A stretch of 64,000 nt of DNA from Amycolatopsis sp. DSM 110486 (GCF_019468465.1 NZ_CP080519.1:7185001-7249000); one strand, 5' to 3'; positions 54,511-63,963 are shown, counted from the first letter of the stretch. The notes: generated from the sequence alone by a model not told the origin. Made by a program: numbers and translations.

Positions 54511-57500
54511 ATGTCGTTCGCCAAAGCGGCACTGAAGATCCTCCTCACGTTCCTCCTGGCGGTGGTCGCGTTCACCGTGGTGCCCGCCGCGGCTCAGGGC
54601 GCGCCGGCCGCCGCTGTAGCGCCGGTGGCGCCGGTCGTCGGGCGCAAGGCGTGCCCGGAACAGCCGAAACCCGGTGAGGTCACGTGCTTCGCGCTGTTCC
54701 GCGGCGACGCGCACGGGATGCAGCGCGCCGCGGCGCCGCAGGGCTACGGCCCGGCGGACCTCGCCGGCGCGTACGAGCTCCCGACGGCCACGGGCGGCGA
54801 CGGGATGACGGTCGCGATCGTCGACGCCTACGACACTCCCGACGCGGAAGCGGAGATGGGCGTGTACCGCGCGCAGTTCGGCCTGCCCCCGTGCACGGTC
54901 GCGAACGGCTGCTTCACGCGCGTGGACCAGCGCGGCGGCCAGGACTTCCCGGCCGGGAACACGGGCTGGCAGCAGGAGACGATGCTCGACCTCGACATGG
55001 TCTCGGCCGTCTGCCCGCGCTGCCACATCCTGCTCGTCGAGGCCGACGACTCGTTGGTGCCGAACATGGGCGCCGCGGTGAACCAAGCCGTCGCGATGGG
55101 CGCGAAGTTCGTGTCCAACAGCTACGGCGCCGACGAGGACCCAGCCGAGCTCGACCTCGACGAGGCCTACTACGACCACCCCGGCGTCGTGGTCACCGCG
55201 AGCTCGGGCGACTACGGCTACGGGCCGCAGTTCCCCGCCGCCTCGCCGCACGTGACGTCGGTCGGCGGCACCTCGCTCTACCGCGACGCGAACGCCCGCG
55301 GCTGGCGTGAGACGGTGTGGTCCGGCACCGGCAGCGGCTGTTCCGCGTACGAGCAGAAGCCTCCGGCGCAGACGGATTCCGGCTGTGCCAACCGGACCAT
55401 CGCCGACGTCTCGGCGGTCGCGGACCTCGCCACCGGCGTCGCGGTGTTCGTGCACGGCGCGTGGGGTCTCGCGGGTGGCACGAGCGCGTCGTCGCCGATC
55501 GTCGCGGCGGCCTACGCGCTGGCCGGCACTCCCGCGGCGGGCACCTACCCGAACGCGCTGCCGTACCGCTCCGGCGCGACCTTCAACGACGTCACCGAAG
55601 GCGCCAACGGCACCTGCGCCCCGGCGTACCTCTGCACGGCCGGCCCCGGCTTCGACGGGCCGACGGGCCTGGGCACGCCGCGCGGGATCTCGGCCTTCAC
55701 GCCCGGCGCGACCGGCCTCGTCTCCGGCACGGTCCGTGACGCCGCGGGCGCGCCGCTGGCCGGTGCGCAGGTGAAGGCGGGTGACCTCGCCACGACGGTG
55801 GACGCCGAGGGCCACTACACGCTGGGCGTGCCCGTGGGCACCTACGCCGTGACCGCGGGCAAGTTCTCCTACCGCGACACCACTGTCGACGGCGTGACCG
55901 TCGAGGCCGGCAAAACCGCGACCGCCGACTTCACGCTGGCGTCCGTGCCTTCCGTGCAGCTGAGCGGGACCGTGCGCGACGGCAGTGGCCACGGCTGGCC
56001 GGTGGCCGCGCACGTCCAGGTCGCCGGGCAGTCGACCACGACCGTGCGGACGGATCCGCTCACCGGGCGGTACTCGATGACCGTGCCCGAGGACGCGACC
56101 TACTCCGTGCAGGTCGACCCGGACTACCCCGGATACCTGCCCGGCTCCGCTTCTGTGCCGGTCGGCGACACCGCCGCCACGCACGACGCTGTCGTGACCG
56201 TCGACCCCGTGACCTGCGGCGCGCCCGGCTACGCCAACCGCTTCACGGGCGACACGCAGGACTTCGAGGCGCCCTCGACGTGGCAGGTGGTGAACAACCT
56301 CGGCGACGGCGCGGCCACGTGGGCGTTCGACAACCCCGCCGGCCGCGACAACTACACCGGCGGCAGCGGCGCGTTCGCCACCGTGGACAGCAACTCGATC
56401 GGCGGCGACCAGGACACGTCGCTGGTCAGCCCCGTCGTCGACCTGAGCGGCACGGCGAACCCGACCGTGCGGTTCGCCAGCGACTACCAGGGCACGCAGG
56501 GTCAGCAGGCGGCCGTGGACTTCACGACCGACGGCGGCGCCACCTGGACCACCGTGTGGCAGCACGGCAGCGACACCTTGGCCGGGCCGTCGACGCAGGT
56601 CGTGCCGCTGCCGGGCGCGGCGGGCAAGAAGGCCGTGCAGGTCCGCTTCCACTACCGCGACCAGCTGTTCGGCTTCTGGTGGCAGGTCGACGACGTGCTG
56701 ATCGGCGACCACGCGTGCGACGTCGTGCCCGGTGGGCTCGTCAGCGGCACGGTGCACGACCACGTGACCGGCGCCGCGCTCGGCGGGGCGTCGGTGGACA
56801 GCGTCGACCGGCCCGGCGAGGGGGCGACGACGCAGGCCGACGGTTCGTACTGGTTCTTCTCCAGCGTCACCGGCAGCCACCCGGTCACCGCGTCGGCCAC
56901 GAACTTCGTGCCGGGCACGCAGAAGACCGTGGTGGCGCCCGACGCCGCGACCCCGGCCGACTTCCTGCTCGACGCCGGCCAGCTCGAGGTGACCAGCGCG
57001 GCCGTGAGCAAAACCGTGGCGTGGCAAGGGACGGCGACCGCGAACGTCAAGGTGCGCAACACCGGCACGGCACCCGTGGACGTGCGGCTGAACCCGTCGT
57101 CCGGCGCGTTCACCCCGGCCGTGGTGCACTCGGCGCCGCTGCAGCGGATCAAGGGCGACTTCAGCACGGGACCGTTGCTGGGACACGTGAAGCAGGCCGC
57201 GCCCGCCGAGACCCTGGCGGCCGGTGACGCGTGGCAGACCGTGGCCGACTACCCGACGAAGATCATGGACAACGGCGTGGCGACCGTGAACGGGAAGGTG
57301 TACTCCTTCACCGGCCTCAACGGCGCGGAGCTGACGACCAAGAACTTCGTCTACGACCCGGGCACGCTCGCGTGGACGCCGATCGCCGACCTCGCGACTC
57401 CGCGGGAAACCCCCGCGGTGGCGGCTGTCGGCACGAAGATCTACGTGACCGGCGGCTGGGCCGACGGCAGCATCCCCGTGACGAACACCGACATCTACGA

Positions 57501-58566
57501 CACCGTCACCGACACGTGGACCACGGGCGCGCCGATGCCCACGGCCACCTCCGCGATGGGCGTCGCAGTGGCCGGCGGGCGGATCTACGTGGTCGGCGGC
57601 TGCGACGGCGGCAACTGCGGTGTCACGCGGGTGCAGGTCTACGACCCGGCCGTGGACAAGTGGTCGGCGGGCCCGGCGCTGCCCGCGCCGATCGGCTGGA
57701 CCAACTGCGGCACCATCGCGGGCTCGATCTATTGCGCCGGCGGTGTCAGCGGCCTGGACAACCTGAAGACCGCGTACAAGCTCGACGTCGAGAAGGGCAA
57801 GTGGTCGCGCGTCGCCGACCTGCCGGTGCAGATGTGGGGCTCGGCCTCGACCGTCGCGAATGGACAGTTGCTGCTCTCGGGCGGCATCGCCGACGGTGAG
57901 CTCACCAACGCCGGCTACGCGTACGACCCGGCGTCCAACCAGTGGTCGGCGCTGCCGAACTCGAACGAGACGCTGTTCCGCGGCGGCAGCACTTGCGGGT
58001 TCTACCGCATCGGCGGCTCGGCGAACGCGAGCTTCAACCCGACCAGTCACGACCTGCTGCTGCCGGGTTACGGCGAATGCGGGGAGTACGTGTCGATCCC
58101 GTGGCTGTCGACCACGCCGTCGGTGACCACGATCGCGCCGGGCAAGACGACGACCTTCACGGTGACACTCGACGCGAACGTCTCGGCGATCACGCAGCCG
58201 GGCACGTACACGGCGCAGCTGGTCGTCGGGGCGCAGGTGCCGAAGGCGGTGGCCGCGATCCCCGTGTCGTTCACGGTGAAGCCGCCGGCCACCTGGAGCA
58301 AGCTGACCGGCACCGTCACGGGCGCGCACTGCGGGGCGACGGCCGGTCCGCTCGCCGCGGTGACCGTGCAGGTCGACAGCTGGGCGGCGAGCTACACGCT
58401 CAAGACCGACGCCTCGGGCCACTACACGCTGTGGCTCGACCGCCGGAACAACCCGCTCACGCTCATCGCGGCACGCGACGGCTGGCAGCCGCAGACGCGC
58501 AGCGTCAAACTGGTCAAGGGACAGGCGGTGACCGCGGACTTCGTCCTCAAGCCGGCCGGCTGCTGA
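54511..58566 (+). CDS. Secreted S53 (sedolisin) peptidase with carboxypeptidase-regulatory and kelch-like domains
   Basis: The 1351-residue protein starts at ATG 54511 (AAAGGGA upstream) with a signal peptide ending near AQG-AP (residue ~30). The S53 core spans ~85-400: E156-x3-D160 in QQETMLDLD, oxyanion D234 (SSGDYG) and nucleophile S325 (GGTSASSP). No long Pro-kuma-type propeptide is present. After it come two CarboxypepD_reg-like domains (~405-570), a MAM/jelly-roll-like domain with TWQVVNNLGDGAATWAF (~580-740), another regulatory domain, and at least four kelch repeats (~905-1180) ending in an Ig-like and a final CNA-type domain. It is an extracellular acid-type protease with adhesion modules. 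Confidence 0.93.
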   Translation: MSFAKAALKILLTFLLAVVAFTVVPAAAQGAPAAAVAPVAPVVGRKACPEQPKPGEVTCFALFRGDAHGMQRAAAPQGYGPADLAGAYELPTATGGDGMTVAIVDAYDTPDAEAEMGVYRAQFGLPPCTVANGCFTRVDQRGGQDFPAGNTGWQQETMLDLDMVSAVCPRCHILLVEADDSLVPNMGAAVNQAVAMGAKFVSNSYGADEDPAELDLDEAYYDHPGVVVTASSGDYGYGPQFPAASPHVTSVGGTSLYRDANARGWRETVWSGTGSGCSAYEQKPPAQTDSGCANRTIADVSAVADLATGVAVFVHGAWGLAGGTSASSPIVAAAYALAGTPAAGTYPNALPYRSGATFNDVTEGANGTCAPAYLCTAGPGFDGPTGLGTPRGISAFTPGATGLVSGTVRDAAGAPLAGAQVKAGDLATTVDAEGHYTLGVPVGTYAVTAGKFSYRDTTVDGVTVEAGKTATADFTLASVPSVQLSGTVRDGSGHGWPVAAHVQVAGQSTTTVRTDPLTGRYSMTVPEDATYSVQVDPDYPGYLPGSASVPVGDTAATHDAVVTVDPVTCGAPGYANRFTGDTQDFEAPSTWQVVNNLGDGAATWAFDNPAGRDNYTGGSGAFATVDSNSIGGDQDTSLVSPVVDLSGTANPTVRFASDYQGTQGQQAAVDFTTDGGATWTTVWQHGSDTLAGPSTQVVPLPGAAGKKAVQVRFHYRDQLFGFWWQVDDVLIGDHACDVVPGGLVSGTVHDHVTGAALGGASVDSVDRPGEGATTQADGSYWFFSSVTGSHPVTASATNFVPGTQKTVVAPDAATPADFLLDAGQLEVTSAAVSKTVAWQGTATANVKVRNTGTAPVDVRLNPSSGAFTPAVVHSAPLQRIKGDFSTGPLLGHVKQAAPAETLAAGDAWQTVADYPTKIMDNGVATVNGKVYSFTGLNGAELTTKNFVYDPGTLAWTPIADLATPRETPAVAAVGTKIYVTGGWADGSIPVTNTDIYDTVTDTWTTGAPMPTATSAMGVAVAGGRIYVVGGCDGGNCGVTRVQVYDPAVDKWSAGPALPAPIGWTNCGTIAGSIYCAGGVSGLDNLKTAYKLDVEKGKWSRVADLPVQMWGSASTVANGQLLLSGGIADGELTNAGYAYDPASNQWSALPNSNETLFRGGSTCGFYRIGGSANASFNPTSHDLLLPGYGECGEYVSIPWLSTTPSVTTIAPGKTTTFTVTLDANVSAITQPGTYTAQLVVGAQVPKAVAAIPVSFTVKPPATWSKLTGTVTGAHCGATAGPLAAVTVQVDSWAASYTLKTDASGHYTLWLDRRNNPLTLIAARDGWQPQTRSVKLVKGQAVTADFVLKPAGC

Positions 58567-58570
58567 GCTT

Positions 58571-58608
58571 CGGCGGCGGGGCCGGGGTGACGGCCGGTCC
58601 CGCCGCCG
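58571..58608. terminator. GC-rich terminator hairpin
   Basis: CGGCGGCGGGGCC (58571-58583) pairs with GGTCCCGCCGCCG (58596-58608), 13 bp with one G-U pair and a 12-nt loop. It begins five bases after the S53 peptidase stop. No U-run follows, as is common in actinobacteria. Confidence 0.65.
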
Positions 58609-58661
58609 GGGTGTGGGGAACAGCACGTCCCGACGTTGTGCAATGTGACATACTACTGGCC

Positions 58662-59825
58662 ATGGTGGCGACGGGAAGGTCCCCCGACGTGGTCGTCGTG
58701 GGCGCCGGAGTGGTCGGGGCGGCGTGCGCTTACTACTGCGCGGCCGCGGGCCTGCGCGTCGCGGTGCTCGACCGCGGCGGTGTCGCCGGCGGGACGACCA
58801 GCGGCGGCGAGGGCAACATCCTCGTGTCGGACAAGGAGCTCGGGCCGGAGCTCGACCTGGCGCTGCTGTCGATCCGGCTGTGGGCCCGGCTGGGGGAGGA
58901 GCTCGGACCCGCTTCGCTGGAGCTGGAACACAAGGGTGGCGTGGTCGTGGCGCAGTCCGCGGACGCCGCCCGGGGCTTGGCGGAGCTGGCGGCGGAGCAG
59001 CGCGCGCGGGGTGTTTCGGTCGACGACCTGACACCGGCCGAGGTCGCCGAGCTGGAGCCGAACCTGACGCCGGACGTCGCTTCCGGCGCGTATTACCCGC
59101 AGGACAAGCAGGTGCAGCCGATGCTCGCGGCTGCTTCGCTGCTGCGTCAAGCGCGTCGGCTCGGTGCCGAACTGCACCCGGGGGTCGAGGTCCGGGCGTT
59201 CCGGCGCCGGGCCGACGGTTCGGTCGGCGGGGTGCTCACGTCGGCCGGCGAGTTCTCCGCGCCGTGGGTGGTGAACGCCGCGGGCACGTGGGGCGGGGAC
59301 GTCTCGAAGCTCGCGGGTGCCCCGATCCCGGTGCTGCCGCGGCGCGGGTTCGTGCTGGTCACCGAACCGCTGCCGCGCGTGATCCGGCACAAGGTCTACA
59401 CGGCCGACTACGTCGCCAACGTCTCGAGCGGCGACGCCGGGCTGGAAACTTCGGTGGTCGTCGAGGGCACGCAGGCCGGCACGGTGCTCATCGGTGCGAG
59501 CCGTGAACGCGTCGGGTTCGACCGGCAGTTCTCGCTGCCCGTGGTGCGCAAGCTGGCGGCACAGGCGATCGGTGTTTTCCCGTTCCTCGCCGACGTTTCC
59601 CTGCTGCGCAGCTACCTCGGCTTCCGGCCGTACTGCCCGGACCACCTCCCGGTGATCGGCGAGGATCCGCGGCTGCCGGGGTTGGTGCACGCGTGTGGTC
59701 ACGAAGGGGCGGGTATCGGTTTGGCCGCGGCGACGGGACACCTGATCGCGCAGGTGGCGACGGGTGTGGAGCCGGAGCTGGACTTGACGCCGTTCCGGGC
59801 GGACCGGTTCGAGGAGGTCGCGTGA
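58662..59825 (+). CDS. FAD-dependent oxidoreductase (DAO family), HcnC/D-hydroxyproline dehydrogenase-like subunit
   Basis: The 387-residue flavoprotein has the FAD motif VVGAGVVGAACAYY (residues ~12-25), the early GGTTSGGEGNI segment and the C-terminal GFRPYCPDHLPVIGEDPRLPG region quoted here in part as YCPDHLPVIG, then CGHEGAGIGLA. These are DAO-family marks, closest to the beta-type subunits of amine/imino-acid dehydrogenases such as HcnC, octopine/nopaline oxidase and D-hydroxyproline dehydrogenase. ATG 58662 lies five bases after a TACTAC -10-like box. It overlaps the 2Fe-2S subunit gene by four bases. Probable substrate: a hydroxyproline isomer or related imino acid. Confidence 0.88.
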   Translation: MVATGRSPDVVVVGAGVVGAACAYYCAAAGLRVAVLDRGGVAGGTTSGGEGNILVSDKELGPELDLALLSIRLWARLGEELGPASLELEHKGGVVVAQSADAARGLAELAAEQRARGVSVDDLTPAEVAELEPNLTPDVASGAYYPQDKQVQPMLAAASLLRQARRLGAELHPGVEVRAFRRRADGSVGGVLTSAGEFSAPWVVNAAGTWGGDVSKLAGAPIPVLPRRGFVLVTEPLPRVIRHKVYTADYVANVSSGDAGLETSVVVEGTQAGTVLIGASRERVGFDRQFSLPVVRKLAAQAIGVFPFLADVSLLRSYLGFRPYCPDHLPVIGEDPRLPGLVHACGHEGAGIGLAAATGHLIAQVATGVEPELDLTPFRADRFEEVA

Positions 59826-60100
59826 GCGAGCGCGTGAAGTTTTCCTTCCGGGGCCAGGAGATCGTGGCGGAAGCCGGGCAGAGCGTGGGCGCCGCGTTGA
59901 TCGCCGCCGGCCACCGGTCCTGGCGGACGACGCGCCGCGATGGCGCGCCGCGCGGGGTGTTCTGCGGGATCGGCGTGTGTTTCGACTGCCTGGTCGTCGT
60001 GAACGGCAAGCCGGGGCGGCGCGCGTGCCTGACCGAGGTGCTGCCGGGTGACGTCATCGAACCGCAGGAAGGAGCGGGCCGTGGTGAGCTTTCCTGCTGA
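59822..60100 (+). CDS. (2Fe-2S)-binding small subunit (HcnA-like)
   Basis: The 92-residue protein starts at GTG 59822. A plant-type [2Fe-2S] set is visible: C48-x4-C53-x2-C56 (FCGIGVCFDC) and C69 (RRAC). This matches HcnA and the gamma subunit of D-hydroxyproline dehydrogenase, which link the two flavin subunits. The gene overlaps both neighbours (4 bp and 20 bp), so equal production of the three subunits is likely. Confidence 0.9.
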   Translation: MSERVKFSFRGQEIVAEAGQSVGAALIAAGHRSWRTTRRDGAPRGVFCGIGVCFDCLVVVNGKPGRRACLTEVLPGDVIEPQEGAGRGELSC

Positions 60101-61463
60101 GGCGGCGGAGATCGCGGTCCTCGGGGCCGGCCCGGCCGGGCTCGCCGCGGCGGTGACAGCCGCGTCGGCCGGCGCGCGAGTGACGCTGGTCGACGCCGGC
60201 GCGCGCGTGGGCGGGCAGTTCTGGCGTCACTGCGAAGGCGACGAAGGTGTGGGCCACCACGACTGGCCGACGCTCGTGCGGCTGCGCACGGGACTGTCCC
60301 GAGTGGACGTTCGAGCGCGGCACGCGATCTGGCACGTCGAGCGTACGGACAGCGGCTTCACGGTGCACACCGACCGCGGTGAGGTCTCCAGCCGTACGGT
60401 GATCGTGGCGACGGGCGCGTACGACCGGCAGGTGCCGTTTCCCGGCTGGACGCTGCCGGGCGTCTACACCGCCGGTGGTGTGCAGGCGCTGCTCAAGGGC
60501 CACGGCGTGCGCGCGGGGAGCCGGGTCGTGGTGGCGGGGACGGGTCCGTTCCTGCTGCCCGTCGCCGCCGGGCTGGTCGAGGCGAGCGCCGAGGTGGCGG
60601 GGGTGTTCGAGGCCGGTTCGCCCGCCGGGTTCGCCCGGTCGCCGCTGTCCGTACTGGCCAACGCCGGCAAGCTCGCCGAAGGCGCCGGGTACCTGAAAAC
60701 GCTGCTGCGCCAACGAGTTCCGTACCGCACGCGCACCGCGGTCGTCGCCGCCCAGGGCACGGACGGGGTCGAGAGCGTGACGGTCGCGTCGCTCGATCGG
60801 CAGTGGCGGATCGTGGCGGGCAGCGAGCGGACGGTCGCGTGCGACACCGTCGCCGTCGGCTACGGCTTCACGCCCCAGCTGGAGCTCCCGTTGCAGCTGG
60901 GCTGCGAAACCCGCCTCGGCGCGGACGGCAGTCTCGTCGCCGTCGCCGACGACCAGCAGCGCGCCACCACGCCTGGTGTCTACCTCGCCGGTGAGGTTTG
61001 CGGAGTCGGCGGATCGGCGCTGTCGCTGGTGGAGGGTGAGCTGGCCGGCCTGCACGCGGCACTCACCACGGTAGGCGCCGAGCCGAACCGGGACACCGTC
61101 GCGCGCTTGCTGCGGCAGCGAAAGTCGTTGCGCGCCTTCGCGAACGCGATGCACGCGGCCCACCCCGTGCGACCCGGGTGGCAGACGTGGCTCGACACCG
61201 GGACACAGGTGTGCCGCTGCGAAGAGGTGTCCGTCGGCACCGTTCGCAGCGCGGTCAAGGACTTGGGCGCCACGGACGCGCGGACGGTGAAGCTGCTCGC
61301 CCGGCCGGGGATGGGTCTGTGCCAGGGCCGAGTCTGCGGCTATGCGACGGCCTGCCTCGTCGCCGCCGAATGCGGCCGTGAACCGACGGCCGCCGACCTC
61401 GCCGGGGTCGCGGCGCGGCCGATCGCCCAGCCCGTGACGCTCGGGGACCTCGCGCGTGGCTGA
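60081..61463 (+). CDS. FAD/NAD(P)-dependent oxidoreductase with BFD-like 2Fe-2S domain (HcnB-like)
   Basis: The 460-residue protein starts at GTG 60081, with AGGAAGGAG just before it. It has an N-terminal FAD motif (AVLGAGPAGLAAAVTA), an NAD-type domain with PFPGWTLPGVYTAGGVQAL and VVVAGTGPFLLPVAAGL, and a C-terminal BFD-like domain with cysteines in VCRCEEVS and LCQGRVCGY that would hold a [2Fe-2S] cluster. This layout is that of HcnB, octopine oxidase subunit A and the alpha subunit of D-hydroxyproline dehydrogenase. It overlaps the aconitase X gene by eight bases. Confidence 0.9.
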   Translation: MVSFPAEAAEIAVLGAGPAGLAAAVTAASAGARVTLVDAGARVGGQFWRHCEGDEGVGHHDWPTLVRLRTGLSRVDVRARHAIWHVERTDSGFTVHTDRGEVSSRTVIVATGAYDRQVPFPGWTLPGVYTAGGVQALLKGHGVRAGSRVVVAGTGPFLLPVAAGLVEASAEVAGVFEAGSPAGFARSPLSVLANAGKLAEGAGYLKTLLRQRVPYRTRTAVVAAQGTDGVESVTVASLDRQWRIVAGSERTVACDTVAVGYGFTPQLELPLQLGCETRLGADGSLVAVADDQQRATTPGVYLAGEVCGVGGSALSLVEGELAGLHAALTTVGAEPNRDTVARLLRQRKSLRAFANAMHAAHPVRPGWQTWLDTGTQVCRCEEVSVGTVRSAVKDLGATDARTVKLLARPGMGLCQGRVCGYATACLVAAECGREPTAADLAGVAARPIAQPVTLGDLARG

Positions 61464-62721
61464 CCTCGAACTGTCCGAAGAGGACAACGCGATGCTCGCC
61501 GGCGAGCACGGCGAGGCGGCGACACTGTGCCTGCGCATGGTCATCGCGCTCGCGCAGGTCCGGGGCGCCACGCGGCTGCTGACGGTCGAGTCCGCCCACG
61601 TCGACGGCTGCCTCTACCACGGCCAGGCCGGCCTGGACTTCGTCGAACGGCTGGGAGAGCTCGGCGGCCGCGTCGCCGTGCCGACCACGCTCAACGTCGG
61701 CTCCCTCGACCTGCGCCACCCCGACCTCGTGCGCGCCGATGCCGAAACGACCGCCAACGCGCGCCGCCTGATGGCTGGTTACACCGCGCTGGGCTGCGCG
61801 CCGACGTGGACCTGCGCGCCGTACCAGCTCACGCACCGCCCGGCGTTCGGCACGCACGTGGCGTGGGCGGAGTCCAACGCGATCGTGTTCGCCAACTCCG
61901 TGCTCGGCGCCCGCACCGACCGCTACGGCGATTTCCTCGACATCGGCGCCGCCATCACCGGCCGCGTGCCCGACGCGGGCCTGCACCGGGACGACAACCG
62001 CCGCGCGACGATCCGGCTCGACTGCGCGGCCCTGTCCCGGCGGCTGCTCGGCGAGGACGCGGCGTGGGGCGTGCTCGGCCACCTCGCGGGCCGGCTCGCG
62101 GGCAGCGGGGTGCCGGTGCTGACCGGCGTGCCCTCGACCGTCACGGAGGACCAGCTGAAGGCGTTCGGCGCCGCCGCGGCGTCGAGTGGGGGAGTGGGGC
62201 TGTTCCACGTAGTCGGCGTGACGCCGGAGGCGCCGGATCTCGCGGCCGTCGCGTCGCCGAACCTCGTGACGCACGCGGTGGACGCGGACCAGGTGCGCGC
62301 CATCCGCGACGAGCTGACCACCGCCCACGGCACGGACCTCGACGCGCTGTGCCTGGGCACGCCGCACTTCTCGCTCACGGAGTTCGAGCGCCTGGCCGCT
62401 CTGCTCGCAGACGGCGGGCCGTTCCACCACGCCGTGCGCGCCTACGTGACCACGAGCCGCGCCGTGCTCGCGGAAGCCGATCGGCTCGGTTACGCGGAAA
62501 CCGTGCGCTCCGCCGGGGCGCGCATCGTCGTCGACACCTGCACCTACATCACGCCGATCCTCGACGCCGGCCTGCGCACGGCGATGACGAACTCCGGCAA
62601 ATGGGCGTGGTACGCGCCCGGCAACATCGGCGTGGACGTGGCCCTCGGCTCGCTCGCCGAATGCGTCGCGTCGGCGCGGGCCGGCCGGATCGTGCGGGAC
62701 GAGGCGCTGTGGGCGAGCTGA
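61456..62721 (+). CDS. Aconitase X large (catalytic) subunit, DUF521
   Basis: The 421-residue protein, from GTG 61456, shows the aconitase X pattern: LSEEDNAMLAGEHGEA at the start, VDGCLYHGQAGLDF, VPTTLNVGS, GCAPTWTCAPYQL with a cluster cysteine, and AWAESNAIVFANSVLGARTD. Characterised aconitase X proteins dehydrate cis-3-hydroxy-L-proline in bacteria or phosphomevalonate in archaea. The HcnCAB-like genes upstream favour an imino-acid substrate here. It normally works with a small swivelling subunit, encoded next with a 13-bp overlap. Confidence 0.92.
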   Translation: MADLELSEEDNAMLAGEHGEAATLCLRMVIALAQVRGATRLLTVESAHVDGCLYHGQAGLDFVERLGELGGRVAVPTTLNVGSLDLRHPDLVRADAETTANARRLMAGYTALGCAPTWTCAPYQLTHRPAFGTHVAWAESNAIVFANSVLGARTDRYGDFLDIGAAITGRVPDAGLHRDDNRRATIRLDCAALSRRLLGEDAAWGVLGHLAGRLAGSGVPVLTGVPSTVTEDQLKAFGAAAASSGGVGLFHVVGVTPEAPDLAAVASPNLVTHAVDADQVRAIRDELTTAHGTDLDALCLGTPHFSLTEFERLAALLADGGPFHHAVRAYVTTSRAVLAEADRLGYAETVRSAGARIVVDTCTYITPILDAGLRTAMTNSGKWAWYAPGNIGVDVALGSLAECVASARAGRIVRDEALWAS

Positions 62722-63131
62722 CCGGACGCACCGTGTTCCCCGGCGAAGCCACCGGCGAGCCGCTCGTGCTCGACGCGCCCCTGTCGTTCTGGGGCGGCAC
62801 GGACCTGTCCGGCCGCATCGTCGACGAACACCACCCCCAGCGCGGCGCCACCCTCACCGGCCGCGTCCTCGTGCTGCCGCGGGCGCGTGGCTCCAGCTCT
62901 TCGTCGTCGGTCCTGGCCGAGCAGATCCGCAGCGGCACCGCGCCCGCCGCCCTCGTCCTCACCGAACCCGACGCCATCCTCATGCTCGGCGCCTGGGTCG
63001 CGGCCGAGCTGTACGACCTGCGGTTGCCGATCGTCGTTCTCACCTCGCAGGACTACGCGCGGCTCGCGGTCTGTCGCGGCGCGGTGGACGTCAGTGCGGG
63101 TCCGGAAACCGCGACGATCCGACTCGGCTGA
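62709..63131 (+). CDS. Aconitase X small (swivel) subunit, DUF126
   Basis: The 140-residue protein starts at GTG 62709 within the end of the large-subunit gene. It has the swivelling beta-barrel pattern: TGEPLVLDAPLSFWGG, IVDEHHPQRGATLTGRVLVLP, and the serine-rich GSSSSSSVLAE loop, where aconitase X small subunits keep a GS(T)-type nucleophilic loop. In many bacteria the two parts are fused; here they are separate. The last 41 bp overlap the convergent XRE gene. Confidence 0.9.
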   Translation: MGELTGRTVFPGEATGEPLVLDAPLSFWGGTDLSGRIVDEHHPQRGATLTGRVLVLPRARGSSSSSSVLAEQIRSGTAPAALVLTEPDAILMLGAWVAAELYDLRLPIVVLTSQDYARLAVCRGAVDVSAGPETATIRLG

Positions 63132-63963
63132 TGGACGCCGTGCGGAGGTGACGCACCGCGGCTTCCGACGCCGAGCCCGGTTCCGCTGTGTAGAGCGTGA
63201 GGAACTGGTCCGCGTCGTCCAGCACGCCGAGCAGTTCGTACGTCAGGGTGAACCGGCCCGCCACCGGATGGTTGAAGCTCTTGGCTCCGTAGGTGTGCTG
63301 GTGCACGTCGTGGTCGGCCCACCGGTCGCGGAAGTCCTCGCTCGTGGCCGACAGGTCCCTGATCAGGTCCGCCAGCAGCGGGTCGGCGGGGTAGCGGCCC
63401 TGGTAGAGGCGCAGGTGCGCGACGGCCTCGGTCGCGCTGCCCGCCCAGTCCACCAGCACGCTGCGCGCCGCCGGGTCGGTGAAGAGGAACCGCACCATGT
63501 TGCGTGACGGTCCGGGCAGGGCTTCCCAGTCCGTGTACAGCGCGCGGGCCGGCCGGTTCGCGGCGAGCACGTCCATCCGGCGGCCGAGGACCATCGCCGG
63601 GAGCGGCTCGTGGGCATCGAGGATCCGGTGCACCGACGGCCGCACCCGCTGGGGCGGAACCGAGCGCCGCGCCGGGCGAGTGCTCCCGGGGCGCACCAGC
63701 GCGAACAGGTGCGCCCGCTCCGTGGCGTTCAGCCGCAGCGCGCGGGCCACCGCGTCGAGCACCGAATCGGACGGGTTGATCCGGCGGCCGCGCTCCAGCC
63801 GCACGTAGTAGTCCACGTTCACCCCGGCCAGCCGCGCGACCTCCTCGCGCCGCAGGCCGGGGACACGGCGAACGCCGGCACCCGGACCCAGCCCGGCCTC
63901 GGCCGGGGTGACCCGGGCGCGGCGCGAGCGCAGGAACTCGCTCAGCTCGTCGTCCCGCTCCAT
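63091..63963 (-). CDS. XRE-family transcriptional regulator with MmyB-like C-terminal domain
   Basis: The 290-residue protein starts at ATG 63963. The helix-turn-helix lies at residues ~8-75 (VPGLRREEVARLAGVNVDYY, LERGRRINPSDSVLDAVARAL), and the rest is the MmyB-like, PAS-fold domain (VLGRRMDVLAANRPARALY, NMVRFLFTDPAARSVLVDW, HPVAGRFTLTYELLGV). Members bind lipid-like or small ligands and usually control one adjacent gene, often a dehydrogenase. The convergent position makes a role in the hydroxyproline-type operon uncertain; a target may lie beyond the window's right end. Confidence 0.92.
   Translation of the reverse strand: MERDDELSEFLRSRRARVTPAEAGLGPGAGVRRVPGLRREEVARLAGVNVDYYVRLERGRRINPSDSVLDAVARALRLNATERAHLFALVRPGSTRPARRSVPPQRVRPSVHRILDAHEPLPAMVLGRRMDVLAANRPARALYTDWEALPGPSRNMVRFLFTDPAARSVLVDWAGSATEAVAHLRLYQGRYPADPLLADLIRDLSATSEDFRDRWADHDVHQHTYGAKSFNHPVAGRFTLTYELLGVLDDADQFLTLYTAEPGSASEAAVRHLRTASISRVGSSRFPDPH

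Noticed and set aside
54493..59034. A 1513-codon open frame on the minus strand opposite the S53 peptidase and FAD genes
   Set aside because: It is an arginine/valine/alanine-rich antisense frame created by high third-position GC. The plus strand has clear peptidase and DAO motifs and proper starts.
60054..61571. A 505-codon minus-strand frame opposite the HcnB-like gene
   Set aside because: It is a shadow of the flavoprotein gene, which carries two nucleotide motifs and a BFD domain.
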